The notes under the pieces are model-generated. The model searched no databases, was not told the DNA's origin, and saw only the letters and a list, made by a program, of their open reading frames with translations. DNA of 64,000 nt from NCBI GenBank assembly GCA_964236495.1, contig CAXSBR010000004.1:1-64000 (forward strand), in the 5' to 3' direction. The position numbers and the translations under genes are program-made. Numbering within the stretch: the stretch's first letter is position 1; each line of letters starts with the position of its first letter. Below, one piece after another: positions 46,238 to 54,887 of this stretch. The DNA is from CAXSBR01 sp964236495 (lineage in GTDB: Bacteria > Actinomycetota > Actinomycetes > Mycobacteriales > Jatrophihabitantaceae).

Positions 46238-46717
46238 GTGAGCCAGGACCCTCAGCACATGGATGCGGCGGCACAACAGCTGGCGTCGGTGCGGGAGGAA
46301 ACTCGCTTCGAGATCGGCCTGCTGCACGATCGCGTCAACGCCTTGCTCGCCGCCGAGGCTTTCTTGACGATTGCCTACACAGCCGCCATGAGCAACGGCA
46401 CTGCATGGGGCGCTAGATTCTCCCTCGTTGTATCTCCGATCCTGTCCGTTCTGGGACTGCTGCTCGCGGCGGTGGCCTGGCCGGGCATCGACACCACGGT
46501 AAGAATCGTTTTGGAGTGGACGATCCGACAAGGGCAACTGCTCGAAGAGAGTCCGTTCCTGGAGGGCACCGTGCGGGGGCTGGCCGCCGGCGGAGGTAGC
46601 CGAAAGAGTGCGCACCGCGATCAACGGCGAAGCATGTGGTTCTTCCGGGCCGTCCCGGTTCTGTTCGTCGTCGTCTGGGCTGCGTTGACCGTCGTCGCGT
46701 TGGTTTTACGGCGCTGA
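46238..46717 (+). CDS. Small membrane protein at the end of the Ter operon (SLATT/RipA-like architecture)
   Basis: The 159-residue protein has an N-terminal helix with EETRFEIGLLHDRVNALLAAEA. Two adjacent hydrophobic segments follow (about residues 38-54 and 62-82), then a soluble middle and a last membrane segment at about 138-157. The helix-then-paired-membrane-segment layout resembles SLATT- or RipA-type bacterial membrane proteins, some of which act as effectors in nucleotide-signalled defence. I cannot confirm the family. It starts at GTG 46238, 33 bases after the HAD gene, and is probably in the same operon. Confidence 0.65.
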   Translation: MSQDPQHMDAAAQQLASVREETRFEIGLLHDRVNALLAAEAFLTIAYTAAMSNGTAWGARFSLVVSPILSVLGLLLAAVAWPGIDTTVRIVLEWTIRQGQLLEESPFLEGTVRGLAAGGGSRKSAHRDQRRSMWFFRAVPVLFVVVWAALTVVALVLRR

Positions 46718-46804
46718 GGACGCCCGACTGACGCCGGGTCCGCGGGCACCCCATCCGGCCAAAAATAGATGTCGGCCGGAGCCAGTGTCGGCCAGAATGA
46801 GTCG

Positions 46805-47566
46805 ATGACTCGAACCGCGGTGATAACCGGGGTGGGCCGGCGTCGCGGGATCGGCGCCGGCGTTGCCGCCGGGTTGGCTGCCGACGGCTGGAACCTTGCC
46901 CTCTCGTTCTGGCGCCCGTATGACCAGCGGGTGGGACTCGAGGCCGGGACCGGCGACCCCGAGTCACTTGCCGATGAGTTGCGCAGCGGCGGCACCGAGG
47001 TAGAGCTGTTCCCGCTCGATCTCGCCGAACCGTCCCTACCGCAGCGGCTCATCGACTCTGCGGTCGCCCGCTTCGGTCAGCTGGACGCGCTGGTCCTGTC
47101 GCATTGCGAGAGCGTCGATTCCGGCCTGCTGACCACCACGGTGGAAAGCTTCGATCGCCATTACGCCGTCAACGTTCGAGCCAGCTGGTTACTCCTGAAG
47201 GGGTTCGCTCGCCAGTTACCCGCAACGGGTGGATCGGTGATCGCCCTGACCAGCGACCACACCGTCGACAACCTGCCCTACGGAGCAACGAAAGCGGCGT
47301 TGGATCGTCTCGTGCTCGCGGCTGCGCACGAACTCGGCGATCGTGAGCTACAAGCCAACGTCATCAATCCCGGCCCTGTCGACACCGGCTGGATGACCTC
47401 GCAAGTCCGCGCCGATCTGCAGGCGATGCAACCGACGGGTCGGCTGGGAACACCGCAGGACACCGCGAACCTGGTCAGGTTCCTGCTTTCGGACCGGGGC
47501 CGGTGGATCAACGGGCAGTTGATCCATAGCAACGGCGGCTTCCCGAAGGGTGAACTGCCCGTCTGA
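46805..47566 (+). CDS. Short-chain dehydrogenase/reductase
   Basis: A classical SDR of 253 residues with the cofactor-binding GVGRRRGIGAGVAAGLA near the start and the catalytic YGATKAALD (Tyr and Lys). The usual serine is replaced in context by ALTSDHTVDN, where Ser is still present. Substrate is unknown. I chose ATG 46805 (MTRTAVITGVG). It follows the small membrane-protein gene by 87 bases, and may or may not belong to the Ter transcript. Confidence 0.88.
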   Translation: MTRTAVITGVGRRRGIGAGVAAGLAADGWNLALSFWRPYDQRVGLEAGTGDPESLADELRSGGTEVELFPLDLAEPSLPQRLIDSAVARFGQLDALVLSHCESVDSGLLTTTVESFDRHYAVNVRASWLLLKGFARQLPATGGSVIALTSDHTVDNLPYGATKAALDRLVLAAAHELGDRELQANVINPGPVDTGWMTSQVRADLQAMQPTGRLGTPQDTANLVRFLLSDRGRWINGQLIHSNGGFPKGELPV

Positions 47567-47889
47567 CACCGGCGCACGGTGTTCGTCGTGTCGTTGGCGG
47601 TGCTCGCGGCCGCGTCGATATTCGGTGGCTTGGCCGCTCTCCGAGCGTGCTGATCGCGGCGTGTGTCGTGCAGGGAGGTTCGTACCCGCCACCGCCGTCA
47701 TCATCGGCCCGGTCGTACTCATCGCGTCGGCCCTATTGCGGTTGCGCCCGACCTGCTTCCCCGCCCTGCCGCCGCCGAAGCCGAACCGGTCGAGACCGCA
47801 GTGACCAGGTACCAGCTCGGCGATACGCACGACGCGCAGAGCGACCCAGCGCAGCTCATCGCCGCTCATCCGGCTCGCACCGGAATCGG
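47567..47889. other. Gap with hydrophobic segments in two frames; possible decayed small gene
   Basis: The 323 bases between the SDR and MarR genes hold no intact gene I can support. A hydrophobic stretch starting at GTG 47579 (VSLAVLAAASIFGGLAALRA) stops at 47651-47653. A second stretch with TAVIIGPVVLIASALL lies in another frame at about 47685-47755. Together they look like a small two-helix membrane protein broken by a frameshift, but this is weak. Confidence 0.25.
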
Positions 47890-48321
47890 TCAGCGCCGTT
47901 GACCGCCGGTCTCCATCGCGGCGAGCAGGACGGTCAGCTGGCGTTGCTGCGGAGTGCTCAGATGGCGCAGGGGAGTGGCGGCGGCAACGTCGACGACGAG
48001 GCGGGCGTGAAGCTGCTTGCCGCGCTCGGTCAGCACCAGTACCCGGGAGCGTCCGTCGCTGGGATGTGGACGCCGCTCTACCAGCCCGTCCTGTTCGAGC
48101 TTGGCGCTGATGAGGGAGGCGTTGGAAGGATCACACGCCAGTGTGCGGGCCAGTTCTCGCATCGTCGGTGGGACTGTGCCCGGATCGAGGGCCCACAGTG
48201 CTGCGCCCGCGGACTCGGTGATACCGATCCGGTCGAGGGCCTCGGCAAGTGCCTGGTTGACGGAGCGGGACACGTCATACCACTGGCGTAACAGCAGCAC
48301 CATCGCCTGATCGGAACTCAT
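47890..48321 (-). CDS. MarR-family transcriptional regulator
   Basis: A 143-residue winged-helix protein with the recognition region PTMRELARTLACDPSNASLIS and the wing ERRPHPSDGRSRVLVLT. The start is set at ATG 48321 (MSSDQAMVLLL); a longer frame reaches 48363 but would cross the promoter. It is divergent from the quinone-oxidoreductase gene with about 55 bases between starts, and it probably represses that gene and itself through a palindrome at 48342-48358. Confidence 0.88.
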   Translation of the reverse strand: MSSDQAMVLLLRQWYDVSRSVNQALAEALDRIGITESAGAALWALDPGTVPPTMRELARTLACDPSNASLISAKLEQDGLVERRPHPSDGRSRVLVLTERGKQLHARLVVDVAAATPLRHLSTPQQRQLTVLLAAMETGGQRR

Positions 48322-48341
48322 CGACCCAGCATAGGTCAGTG

Positions 48342-48358
48342 TGACTCTTCGTGAGTTA
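48342..48358. promoter_or_regulatory. Candidate MarR operator
   Basis: tgactc and gagtta face each other around a 5-base centre (ttcgt), with one mismatch in each arm, in the short divergent promoter between the MarR regulator and the oxidoreductase. This is a usual arrangement for MarR-controlled redox genes. Confidence 0.35.
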
Positions 48359-48376
48359 TTCATGTACTTTAGACAG

Positions 48377-49378
48377 ATGGACTCCGACGATGAGATGACG
48401 CAGATCGTGCTCGACAGGCCGGGAGGACCGGAGCAACTGACCGTTCAGCATGCGCCGGTGCCCAGCCCCGGGCCGGGTCAGGTGCTGGTGCGAATGGAGG
48501 CTGCGGGAGTGGCGTTCAACGACATCACCACCCGTCAGGGCCGCAATCCCGGCAAGCTCCCGCACGTTATCGGGTTCGACGCCGTGGGGCGGGTGGCGGC
48601 TCTGGGCAGCGCGGTTACCTCTGTTCAGGTGGGGGACAGGGTGGCCGCCCTGTTGGGCACCGGTGGGTATTCGACCCACATCGTCGTCGACGCCGATCGG
48701 GTCGTACCGGTCCCAGAGGGGCTCGATCCCGCTGAGGTCGACGCGCTGGTCCTGAACTACCTGACGGCGTGGCAGATGTTGCACCGGATGGCTGACGTGA
48801 AGCCGGGACAGTCGATTCTCGTGCTTGGCGCCGCCGGGGGGGTGGGGTCGGCGCTGCGGGAACTGGCCGCGCTGGACAGCATCGAGGTGTACGGCACCTC
48901 GAGCGCCGCCCGCCGCGAGGCCGTCGAAGCCAGCGGCGCCCAGTGGGTGGCCGACGTGGGCGACCTTCCGGTCAAGGTCGACGTCGTCTTCGACCCGGTC
49001 GGCGGCCCGTCACTGCGCCGCTCTCGCCTGGCGGCCCGCCGCGGCGGGGTGGTCGTCTCCTATGGGTTCAGCTTCACCGTCGAGGCCGGGCACTCGAAAT
49101 ACGGCGGTCTGGCGCGAACCGTTGCGGCCCTGATCCGGGCGAAGCTGACACCGGGACCGACGGTGCGCATCCGCGGTGAGGACCCGGCCACAAAGCATCC
49201 GGATGCCTACCGCGAGGACCTCACCCAACTGATGCAGTTACTGGCGCAGGGCCGGATCCGGCCGGCGGTGACCACTATGCCGCTCACCGAGGCCGCGCAG
49301 GCCCACCGCCGATTGGAAGCGCGCCAGGTCATCGGCAAGCTGGTACTCGTGCCCGACGACGCGGCCGCCGCTGGATGA
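48377..49378 (+). CDS. Zinc-type alcohol dehydrogenase/quinone oxidoreductase family protein
   Basis: A 333-residue medium-chain dehydrogenase of the NADPH:quinone oxidoreductase group. It has the GroES-like N-terminus (GPEQLTVQHAPVPSPGPGQVLV), the domain junction VLNYLTAWQMLHRMADVKPGQ and the cofactor-binding LVLGAAGGVGSALREL. No zinc-ligand cysteine cluster is visible, which fits the zinc-free quinone reductase branch. ATG 48377 is preferred; ATGs at 48362 and 48395 are possible. The divergent MarR gene suggests induction by quinones or similar compounds. Confidence 0.88.
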   Translation: MDSDDEMTQIVLDRPGGPEQLTVQHAPVPSPGPGQVLVRMEAAGVAFNDITTRQGRNPGKLPHVIGFDAVGRVAALGSAVTSVQVGDRVAALLGTGGYSTHIVVDADRVVPVPEGLDPAEVDALVLNYLTAWQMLHRMADVKPGQSILVLGAAGGVGSALRELAALDSIEVYGTSSAARREAVEASGAQWVADVGDLPVKVDVVFDPVGGPSLRRSRLAARRGGVVVSYGFSFTVEAGHSKYGGLARTVAALIRAKLTPGPTVRIRGEDPATKHPDAYREDLTQLMQLLAQGRIRPAVTTMPLTEAAQAHRRLEARQVIGKLVLVPDDAAAAG

Positions 49379-49435
49379 CGTCGGCGCGCGCCATTCTCAG
49401 GGTCGCCGCGCGCCGAACGACTGCAACGTCAGCCA

Positions 49436-49562
49436 CCTATACGGTGGTCAACGCTGCAGTCGTTGATGCAGCGGTCCGGATTTGGCCGCGACACTCGCCT
49501 ATACGGTGGTCAACGCTGCTGCAGTCGTTGATGCAGCGGTCCGGATTTGGCCGCGACACTCG
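49436..49562. repeat. 62/65-base tandem duplication between convergent genes
   Basis: Unit 1 (49436-49497) and unit 2 (49498-49562) are almost the same; unit 2 has one extra 3-base step (gct). Each contains gctgca and tgcagc facing each other, able to form a short hairpin. The whole 386-base space from 49379 to 49764 has no convincing gene. An AT-rich patch with GATAAT and ATTATC arms lies at 49637-49671. Confidence 0.9.
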
Positions 49563-49764
49563 CCCAGCGTCAGCCGCCCGGTCGCCGAGGGAGCCGACGC
49601 CGTGAGTACCACCCGGCGCATGTGGTCGCGTCCGGTGATAATTAAACCCGAGTGTCATAATGTTGATTATCGGCACGCCGTTGCAATGCGTCGTTTGTCG
49701 ACGGGAAGGCGGCGCACCCTGTCGACGCGGCGTGGCGCTGGCCGCAGCCTTGGCCGGCAGAGGC

Positions 49765-51975
49765 TCAGGTGCTGGCAGCCAGCACCAGTGGGTACACGGC
49801 TACTGCGCCGGCGCGGCGTAGTTCGCGCGCGAGCAGCGTCAGTGTCCAGCCGGTGTCGGTGCGATCGTCGACCAGTAGCACGCGACGACCGGCGACCGCC
49901 GCAGGATTGGGAAGCCGGTACCGGTCGTGTAGAGCGCGCACCCGCTGAGCGGAATTGACATAACCCTGCCCGGTCCCCGCCGCGCCGGCCACCTCGAACT
50001 GCGTTGGCAATGGCACGTTGAGGTACCGTGCCATCCCGTCGGCAAGGTGGGCGCACAGCACTGGATGCGACAAAGACCCGACCCCGACGACAACATCGGG
50101 GCGCGCACTAATGACGGCGTCGGCAGCTTGTTTGCCCTCACGGCCGAACCACTCGTCCACAACGTCGGCTAGCGCTCGACGCAGCGAAACCGGCAGCTGC
50201 CCGTCCGGCGCTCCGGCGGCGAACAGTTCGCGCAACGCCGACCCCCAGCCCAGGTCGGTCAGCCGGGCGATGGCGCGGCCCGGCTCGGGCAGCTCGTCGA
50301 CGGCGATCTTTCCACGCAGATTCACACCGATCTCCCCCAGTCCGACCGGCCACAGCCGGCGCGGTTCGACGGTGACGCCCGGGCGGTCCATCCGCGACTG
50401 CGCCTGTGCAACAGCGTCGGCATCGGACTCGGCAGCTAGTTCGATGCCGCCACAGTTGTCGCACCGTCCACACGGTGCCGCGTCAGGGTCGTCCAAGGCC
50501 TGGCGAAGGAACTGCATCCGGCACTGCGTCGTATCGATGTAGGCCAGCATCGCCTCCTGTTCCTGTTTGCGGGCATGCTGAACCTGCTCGTAGCGCTGCT
50601 CGTCATATGTCCACGGCCGGCCGGTCGACTCCCAGCCGCCTTTGACCCGACGCACTGCACCGTCCACGTCGAGCACCTTGAGCATCTGCTCCAGCCGGGT
50701 ATGGCGGAGTTCGACCTGGGTCTCCAGCATCGCAGTCGACATCACTCCACCTCCCTCGAGCGCGGCGATGGTCTGGCGAACCTGCTGCTGCGGCGGAAAG
50801 GACAGCGAGGCGAAGTAGTTCCACACCTCCTGGTCTTCGCGCCCGGGCAGCAGCACCACGGTGGCGTCGCTAGTGGCACGCCCGGCGCGCCCCACCTGTT
50901 GGTAGTAGGCAATCGGCGACGGCGGTGCGCCCAGATTGACCACCCAGCCCAGATCGGGCTTGTCGAATCCCATCCCCAGAGCCGACGTGGCAACCACAGC
51001 CTTGACGCGATTGCCGAGCAGGGCGTCCTCGGTGGCCAGCCGCTCCGTCTGTTCGGTCTGGCCGGTGTAGGCGGCCACCGCGTAGCCGCGTTCACGTAGA
51101 TATGCAGTGACGTCCGCCGTCGCGGCCACCGTCAGGCAGTAGATGATGCCTGAGCCGGGTAGTTTGGCCAGATGTGTGGCTAGCCACGCCAGCCGCGCCG
51201 CCGGAGTCGCCAGCGCCAGAACAGCGAGATGCAGCGACGTGCGGTCCAGATCCCCACGCAGTACCAACACCGACTCCAGCGCTGCGTCCACGGTCTCAGC
51301 GGCGTTCGCACCGGCCGCGACGGCCAACTGCTCGGCGACGTCGCGGGTGACGCGGGCGTTGGCCGTAGCAGTGGTCGCCAACACCGGTATGCCTGCAGGC
51401 AGATCCGCCAGCATGGTACGGATGCGTCGGTAGTCCGGGCGGAAATCGTGCCCCCAGTCGGAGATGCAGTGCGCCTCGTCGATCACCAGCAGCCCCGCCG
51501 ACGCGGCCAGCTCGGGCAGGACCCGGTCACGGAAGTCGGGGTTGTTCAGCCGCTCGGGAGACACCAACAGCACGTCGACGCTGCCGGCGCCGATCTCGTC
51601 ATACACCTGCGCCCATTGCTCGAGGTTCGCCGAGTTGACCGTCACCGCTGTGATGCCGGCCCGCTGGGCCGCGGTGATCTGGTTGCGCATCAACGCCAGC
51701 AGCGGGCTGATGATGACCGTCGGGCCGGCGCCGCGCGCCCGTAGCAGTGCGGTGGCGACGAAATACACCGCAGACTTACCCCAGCCGGTGCGCTGTACAA
51801 CCAGCGCGCGGCGCCTTCGGGCGACGAGCGCCTCGATGGCTGCCCACTGGTCCTCGCGCAGGCGCGCATCGTCGGTACCGACCAGCGCGCGCAGATGGCG
51901 CTCCGCCTCAGCACGCAGCATTCGCTCGGGCTCGGCACCCAGCGCCGGCTCGGTCGTCATTTCCGCAGTGTTCAC
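49765..51975 (-). CDS. recQ: RecQ-family DNA helicase with C-terminal phosphoribosyltransferase domain
   Basis: A 736-residue RecQ helicase that unwinds DNA 3' to 5' in recombination and repair. Motifs include the Walker A region RTGWGKSAVYF, DEAH in LLVIDEAHCISDWGHDFR, QVGRAGR and a zinc-binding block with CGRCDNCGG. Walker A reads TGWGKS, as in actinobacterial RecQ proteins. The last 130 residues form a phosphoribosyltransferase-like domain with the PRPP loop VLLVDDRTDTGWT, a fusion known from actinobacteria. The start is ATG 51975. It is convergent with the oxidoreductase across the repeat region. Confidence 0.92.
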   Translation of the reverse strand: MNTAEMTTEPALGAEPERMLRAEAERHLRALVGTDDARLREDQWAAIEALVARRRRALVVQRTGWGKSAVYFVATALLRARGAGPTVIISPLLALMRNQITAAQRAGITAVTVNSANLEQWAQVYDEIGAGSVDVLLVSPERLNNPDFRDRVLPELAASAGLLVIDEAHCISDWGHDFRPDYRRIRTMLADLPAGIPVLATTATANARVTRDVAEQLAVAAGANAAETVDAALESVLVLRGDLDRTSLHLAVLALATPAARLAWLATHLAKLPGSGIIYCLTVAATADVTAYLRERGYAVAAYTGQTEQTERLATEDALLGNRVKAVVATSALGMGFDKPDLGWVVNLGAPPSPIAYYQQVGRAGRATSDATVVLLPGREDQEVWNYFASLSFPPQQQVRQTIAALEGGGVMSTAMLETQVELRHTRLEQMLKVLDVDGAVRRVKGGWESTGRPWTYDEQRYEQVQHARKQEQEAMLAYIDTTQCRMQFLRQALDDPDAAPCGRCDNCGGIELAAESDADAVAQAQSRMDRPGVTVEPRRLWPVGLGEIGVNLRGKIAVDELPEPGRAIARLTDLGWGSALRELFAAGAPDGQLPVSLRRALADVVDEWFGREGKQAADAVISARPDVVVGVGSLSHPVLCAHLADGMARYLNVPLPTQFEVAGAAGTGQGYVNSAQRVRALHDRYRLPNPAAVAGRRVLLVDDRTDTGWTLTLLARELRRAGAVAVYPLVLAAST

Positions 51976-52077
51976 AGTGCCTAGCGTGGACTACGCCTAC
52001 GACAGTTTCGACGGCTCCACCCTGAGCGACCCAGTCAGGGCGCAGGCACGGTGTGGCAGACGTCGACGTGGACCCAG

Positions 52078-52749
52078 TCAGTCACCGGCCGCGTCGCTGA
52101 GCATGCGCAAGCCGTTGACGACGCCACCGGTGATGTCGCCGCCGGCAAACGCCGCACGCATACCCAGCGCAGCCAAGGCGCATACCCGGTTCGGCAGCCG
52201 TTTGGTGGCACCGCGCGCGGTGACAATGTGCAACACGCGCTGGCCCGGCGACACGGTCAACAGCACAACCCCGACGCCGGAAGCGGCAGGGATACGTGCC
52301 GTCATCGCTTCGGCCGCTGCCCGCGTGGGCTCGGCCAGGCCACCGACATAAAGGCTGAACAACAGCCCGGTTGCTCGGGTCGCGAGCGTCAGAGCCTCGT
52401 CGATACGAGTTAACTGAGGCGGCGTGAACGGTCCGGAGAGGTTCGACATCCCATGCGGACCCACGGCAGGTGGGACATAGACACCGTCACCCTGCGCCTG
52501 GTCGGCAACCTCGGCCGCGCGGGCCGGGTCGGTCACGGCAACCTCGCTTGTGTCCGAAGGGCCGGCCGCGGCGTCATAACTGGCGGGCACGGTCGAGGTC
52601 GATTCAGACGGCGTGGCAGCAGCAGCGTGCGCGCCGCCGCCACTGCCCCGCTGGACCAGGTCTCGACCAGGCGGCACCGAAGAAGTTGCGCCGAGTGCTG
52701 TCGCCGAACCCTGCGATGTGGTCACCGAGTCACCACTCACCGCTGGCAC
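52078..52749 (-). CDS. DUF5130/TPM-like domain protein
   Basis: The C-terminal 125 residues match DUF5130, a TPM-like domain family: FTPPQLTRIDEALTLATRAT, then VYVGGLAEPTRAAAEAM, QRVLHIVTARGA and the closing GGVVNGLRMLSD. Its function is unknown. The N-terminal 100 residues are low-complexity Ala, Ser, Thr and Gly, so the true start may be internal, for example ATG 52452 (MSNLSGPF). It overlaps the end of the ctaJ gene by 20 bases if the longest frame is used. Confidence 0.75.
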   Translation of the reverse strand: MPAVSGDSVTTSQGSATALGATSSVPPGRDLVQRGSGGGAHAAAATPSESTSTVPASYDAAAGPSDTSEVAVTDPARAAEVADQAQGDGVYVPPAVGPHGMSNLSGPFTPPQLTRIDEALTLATRATGLLFSLYVGGLAEPTRAAAEAMTARIPAASGVGVVLLTVSPGQRVLHIVTARGATKRLPNRVCALAALGMRAAFAGGDITGGVVNGLRMLSDAAGD

Positions 52750-53017
52750 CCCCTACCGCGTCGTCCACAGGCGCGCCCGCACCGGCGCCAGGCACCAACG
52801 CCGGTCCCCCGGTCAGGTGCTGGGCCGAACTCGCCCGGGCCAACGCGGGAAGCGCGTCCGCGCGGGGCAGGTACCACACCGGGTCGTTGGTCCACTGTCG
52901 ACCGGGGCGGTACCGACTTGGATTGGCCGCCGTTCGGCCGTACACGCCGGCCACCAACAGTGCCGTCAGGCCCGCCGGCACGCCGCCGTAGATCAGCGCA
53001 GTATCGACGATGTTCAT
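52730..53017 (-). CDS. ctaJ: aa3-type cytochrome oxidase small subunit CtaJ
   Basis: A 95-residue protein with one N-terminal membrane segment (TALIYGGVPAGLTALLVAGV), followed by SRYRPGRQWTNDPVWYLP. This is the pattern of the small CtaJ subunit found with actinobacterial aa3-type oxidases. The C-terminal part is low-complexity. The start is ATG 53017. It runs with the DUF5130 gene, and no other oxidase subunit is nearby. Confidence 0.8.
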   Translation of the reverse strand: MNIVDTALIYGGVPAGLTALLVAGVYGRTAANPSRYRPGRQWTNDPVWYLPRADALPALARASSAQHLTGGPALVPGAGAGAPVDDAVGGASGEW

Positions 53018-53137
53018 GCAGCTGCTCCGCACGTCATGGCCGTCACGATACCGACATCGCCCGCCTGGTAAGGGTCAGGGTCGCGCCGGCGTTGACTTCG
53101 CGTCGGCACTGGTGCACTTGGCAGATCGGCGGCCTTG

Positions 53138-53677
53138 TCAGCCCGCAAAGGCCAACGGCATCCGGGCACTGCTCCTGCCGTCGTCAGCTACGCCCAGGTA
53201 ACGGTGCCACACCGGTTCGACCGTCTTGGAGCTGAGCACCAGAGCGACCGGCGCAGTGGGCTGCACCGGCGGTGTGGGTAACGACCAGCCCAGTTCACTC
53301 AGCAGCCGGTCGCCCTTGCGATGATTGCAGCTGGCGCAGGCGGCGACGACGTTGGTCCACTCGTGACGCCCTCCCCGCGAGCGCGGCTCGACGTGGTCCA
53401 TCGTGTCGGCGCGGCGCGTGCAGTAGGCGCAGATGTGGCGGTCACGGGCCATCACCGCTCGCCGTGACAGCGGAATCGAGTGCCGGTAAGGCACCCGCAC
53501 GTAGCGGGCCAACCGAACCACCGAGGGAGCAACCAGGCTCTGGCGCTCGGAGTGCAGGGTGACCGTTCCCGCCTCGACGACGAACGCCTTCTCCGACAGC
53601 ACCAGCACGACCGCGCGGCGCAGCGCCACTACGCCCAATGGTTCGTACGACGCGTTCAGGACCAGGGCAGCGGTCAC
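53138..53677 (-). CDS. HNH endonuclease domain protein
   Basis: A 179-residue protein with the HNH nuclease core: CAYCTRRADTMDHVEPRSRG, then WTNVVAACASCNHRKGDR, where two CxxC pairs bind zinc. The N-terminal ALVLNASYEPLGVVALRRAV is typical of a widely conserved actinobacterial family. It is probably a housekeeping DNA-processing enzyme; its role is not known. The start is ATG 53677. A long open frame on the other strand overlaps its 5' end and is not real. Confidence 0.9.
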   Translation of the reverse strand: MTAALVLNASYEPLGVVALRRAVVLVLSEKAFVVEAGTVTLHSERQSLVAPSVVRLARYVRVPYRHSIPLSRRAVMARDRHICAYCTRRADTMDHVEPRSRGGRHEWTNVVAACASCNHRKGDRLLSELGWSLPTPPVQPTAPVALVLSSKTVEPVWHRYLGVADDGRSSARMPLAFAG

Positions 53678-53885
53678 CGCTCACCACCTTTCGGAGTCGG
53701 TCGGTTCCAGTCAACCCGACGTGACGGTTCCGTGCACGCCCTGTGCACCTGTGTCGTCGTTGTGTTGGAATTCCGCGCCGGGACAGCCGCCGCCGCAACA
53801 ACGCCACCGCCGGTACGGACTCAGCGCAGGAGGCTATGTCGTCACGCAGACGGCGTCAGCACTGCGCCGTGGCAGGCTTGCAGCC

Positions 53886-54887
53886 GTGAGCAGTTCCCGC
53901 ACCGGTCTGAGCCAGTTGATCCACGATCACGGTGACGTGGTGGTGGTGGCACCGCTGCGGGTGCTTCTGATCGTGGTTGTGGCGTTGATAGTCCGCAGGC
54001 TCGCCCATCGAGCGATCGATCGGTTCATCAACACGACCGCTGACAGTCTGGTGCCTCGGGCGTTGATCCCGCTGCGGGAGCGGATCGCAACGGCCGCGCT
54101 GCTGGAGAACGCGGTCGTTCCGTCGGAACGGCGGCGTCAGCGCGCCGACACCATCGGCTCGCTGCTCAAGAGTGCGGTCTCCATCGCTGTCTTCGCGATG
54201 GGGTTCTTGATGATCCTGCGGGCCCTGCACATCGACATCACCCCGCTGATAGCCGGCACGTCGATCGCCGGAGTGGCGCTGGGCTTCGGTGCCCAGAACA
54301 TCGTCAAGGACTTTCTCGCCGGCATCTTCATGATCCTGGAGGACCAGTACGGCGTCGGCGACGTCATCGACGTCAAGGAGGCGACCGGCGTCGTGGAAGC
54401 CGTGGGCCTACGCACCACCAGACTGCGCGACGAGTACGGCACCGTCTGGTATGTGCGCAACGGCGAGATCGTCCGCGTGGGCAACCAGAGTCAGGGCTTC
54501 GCGCAGGTCGTTCTGGACGTTCCGATCGAGGTGGGCGTCAGCGTCGCAGCTGCCGCCGCCGCGATTCTCGCCGAGGCGCAGGATATGAGCACCGACGACG
54601 TCTGGTCCGGCGATTTCCTTGAAGAGCCGCAGCTGCAGGGCGTGCAGGAACTGACTCGGGAGCAGACGACGCTGCGCCTGGCCGCCCGTGTACGGCCTCT
54701 GCAGCAGTGGCCGGTGGCGCGTGAGCTGCGCCGGCGCATCCGCGAACGCCTCGACGCCGAGGGGCTCGGCACGGCCGGCACCGGAGCCGGGGCGGACGCC
54801 TCGTCGGCATCGACATCGGCATCGGCATCGGCATCGACGAGCTCGGCGATCTTCCCGGTGGCACCGGCGCAGGGTGAGACGCGATGA
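53886..54887 (+). CDS. MscS-family mechanosensitive ion channel
   Basis: A 333-residue membrane protein of the small-conductance mechanosensitive channel family, which opens under hypo-osmotic stress. It has an N-terminal membrane helix (APLRVLLIVVVALIV), further helices around SIAVFAMGFLMIL, and the MscS core with the pore helix GTSIAGVALGFGAQNIVKDF and the beta domain EDQYGVGDVIDV. A short Ala/Ser/Thr tail closes it. I chose GTG 53886 because the longer frame from 53559 runs across the divergent HNH gene. It overlaps the globin gene by ATGA. Confidence 0.9.
   Translation: MSSSRTGLSQLIHDHGDVVVVAPLRVLLIVVVALIVRRLAHRAIDRFINTTADSLVPRALIPLRERIATAALLENAVVPSERRRQRADTIGSLLKSAVSIAVFAMGFLMILRALHIDITPLIAGTSIAGVALGFGAQNIVKDFLAGIFMILEDQYGVGDVIDVKEATGVVEAVGLRTTRLRDEYGTVWYVRNGEIVRVGNQSQGFAQVVLDVPIEVGVSVAAAAAAILAEAQDMSTDDVWSGDFLEEPQLQGVQELTREQTTLRLAARVRPLQQWPVARELRRRIRERLDAEGLGTAGTGAGADASSASTSASASASTSSAIFPVAPAQGETR

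Noticed and set aside
49436..49562. CRISPR-like direct repeats
   Set aside because: Only two adjacent copies without spacers, and no cas genes nearby; a tandem duplication explains it.
53559..53885. N-terminal extension of the MscS channel
   Set aside because: It would overlap the HNH gene on the other strand and encodes low-complexity Ser/Thr/Pro sequence; GTG 53886 gives a normal start.
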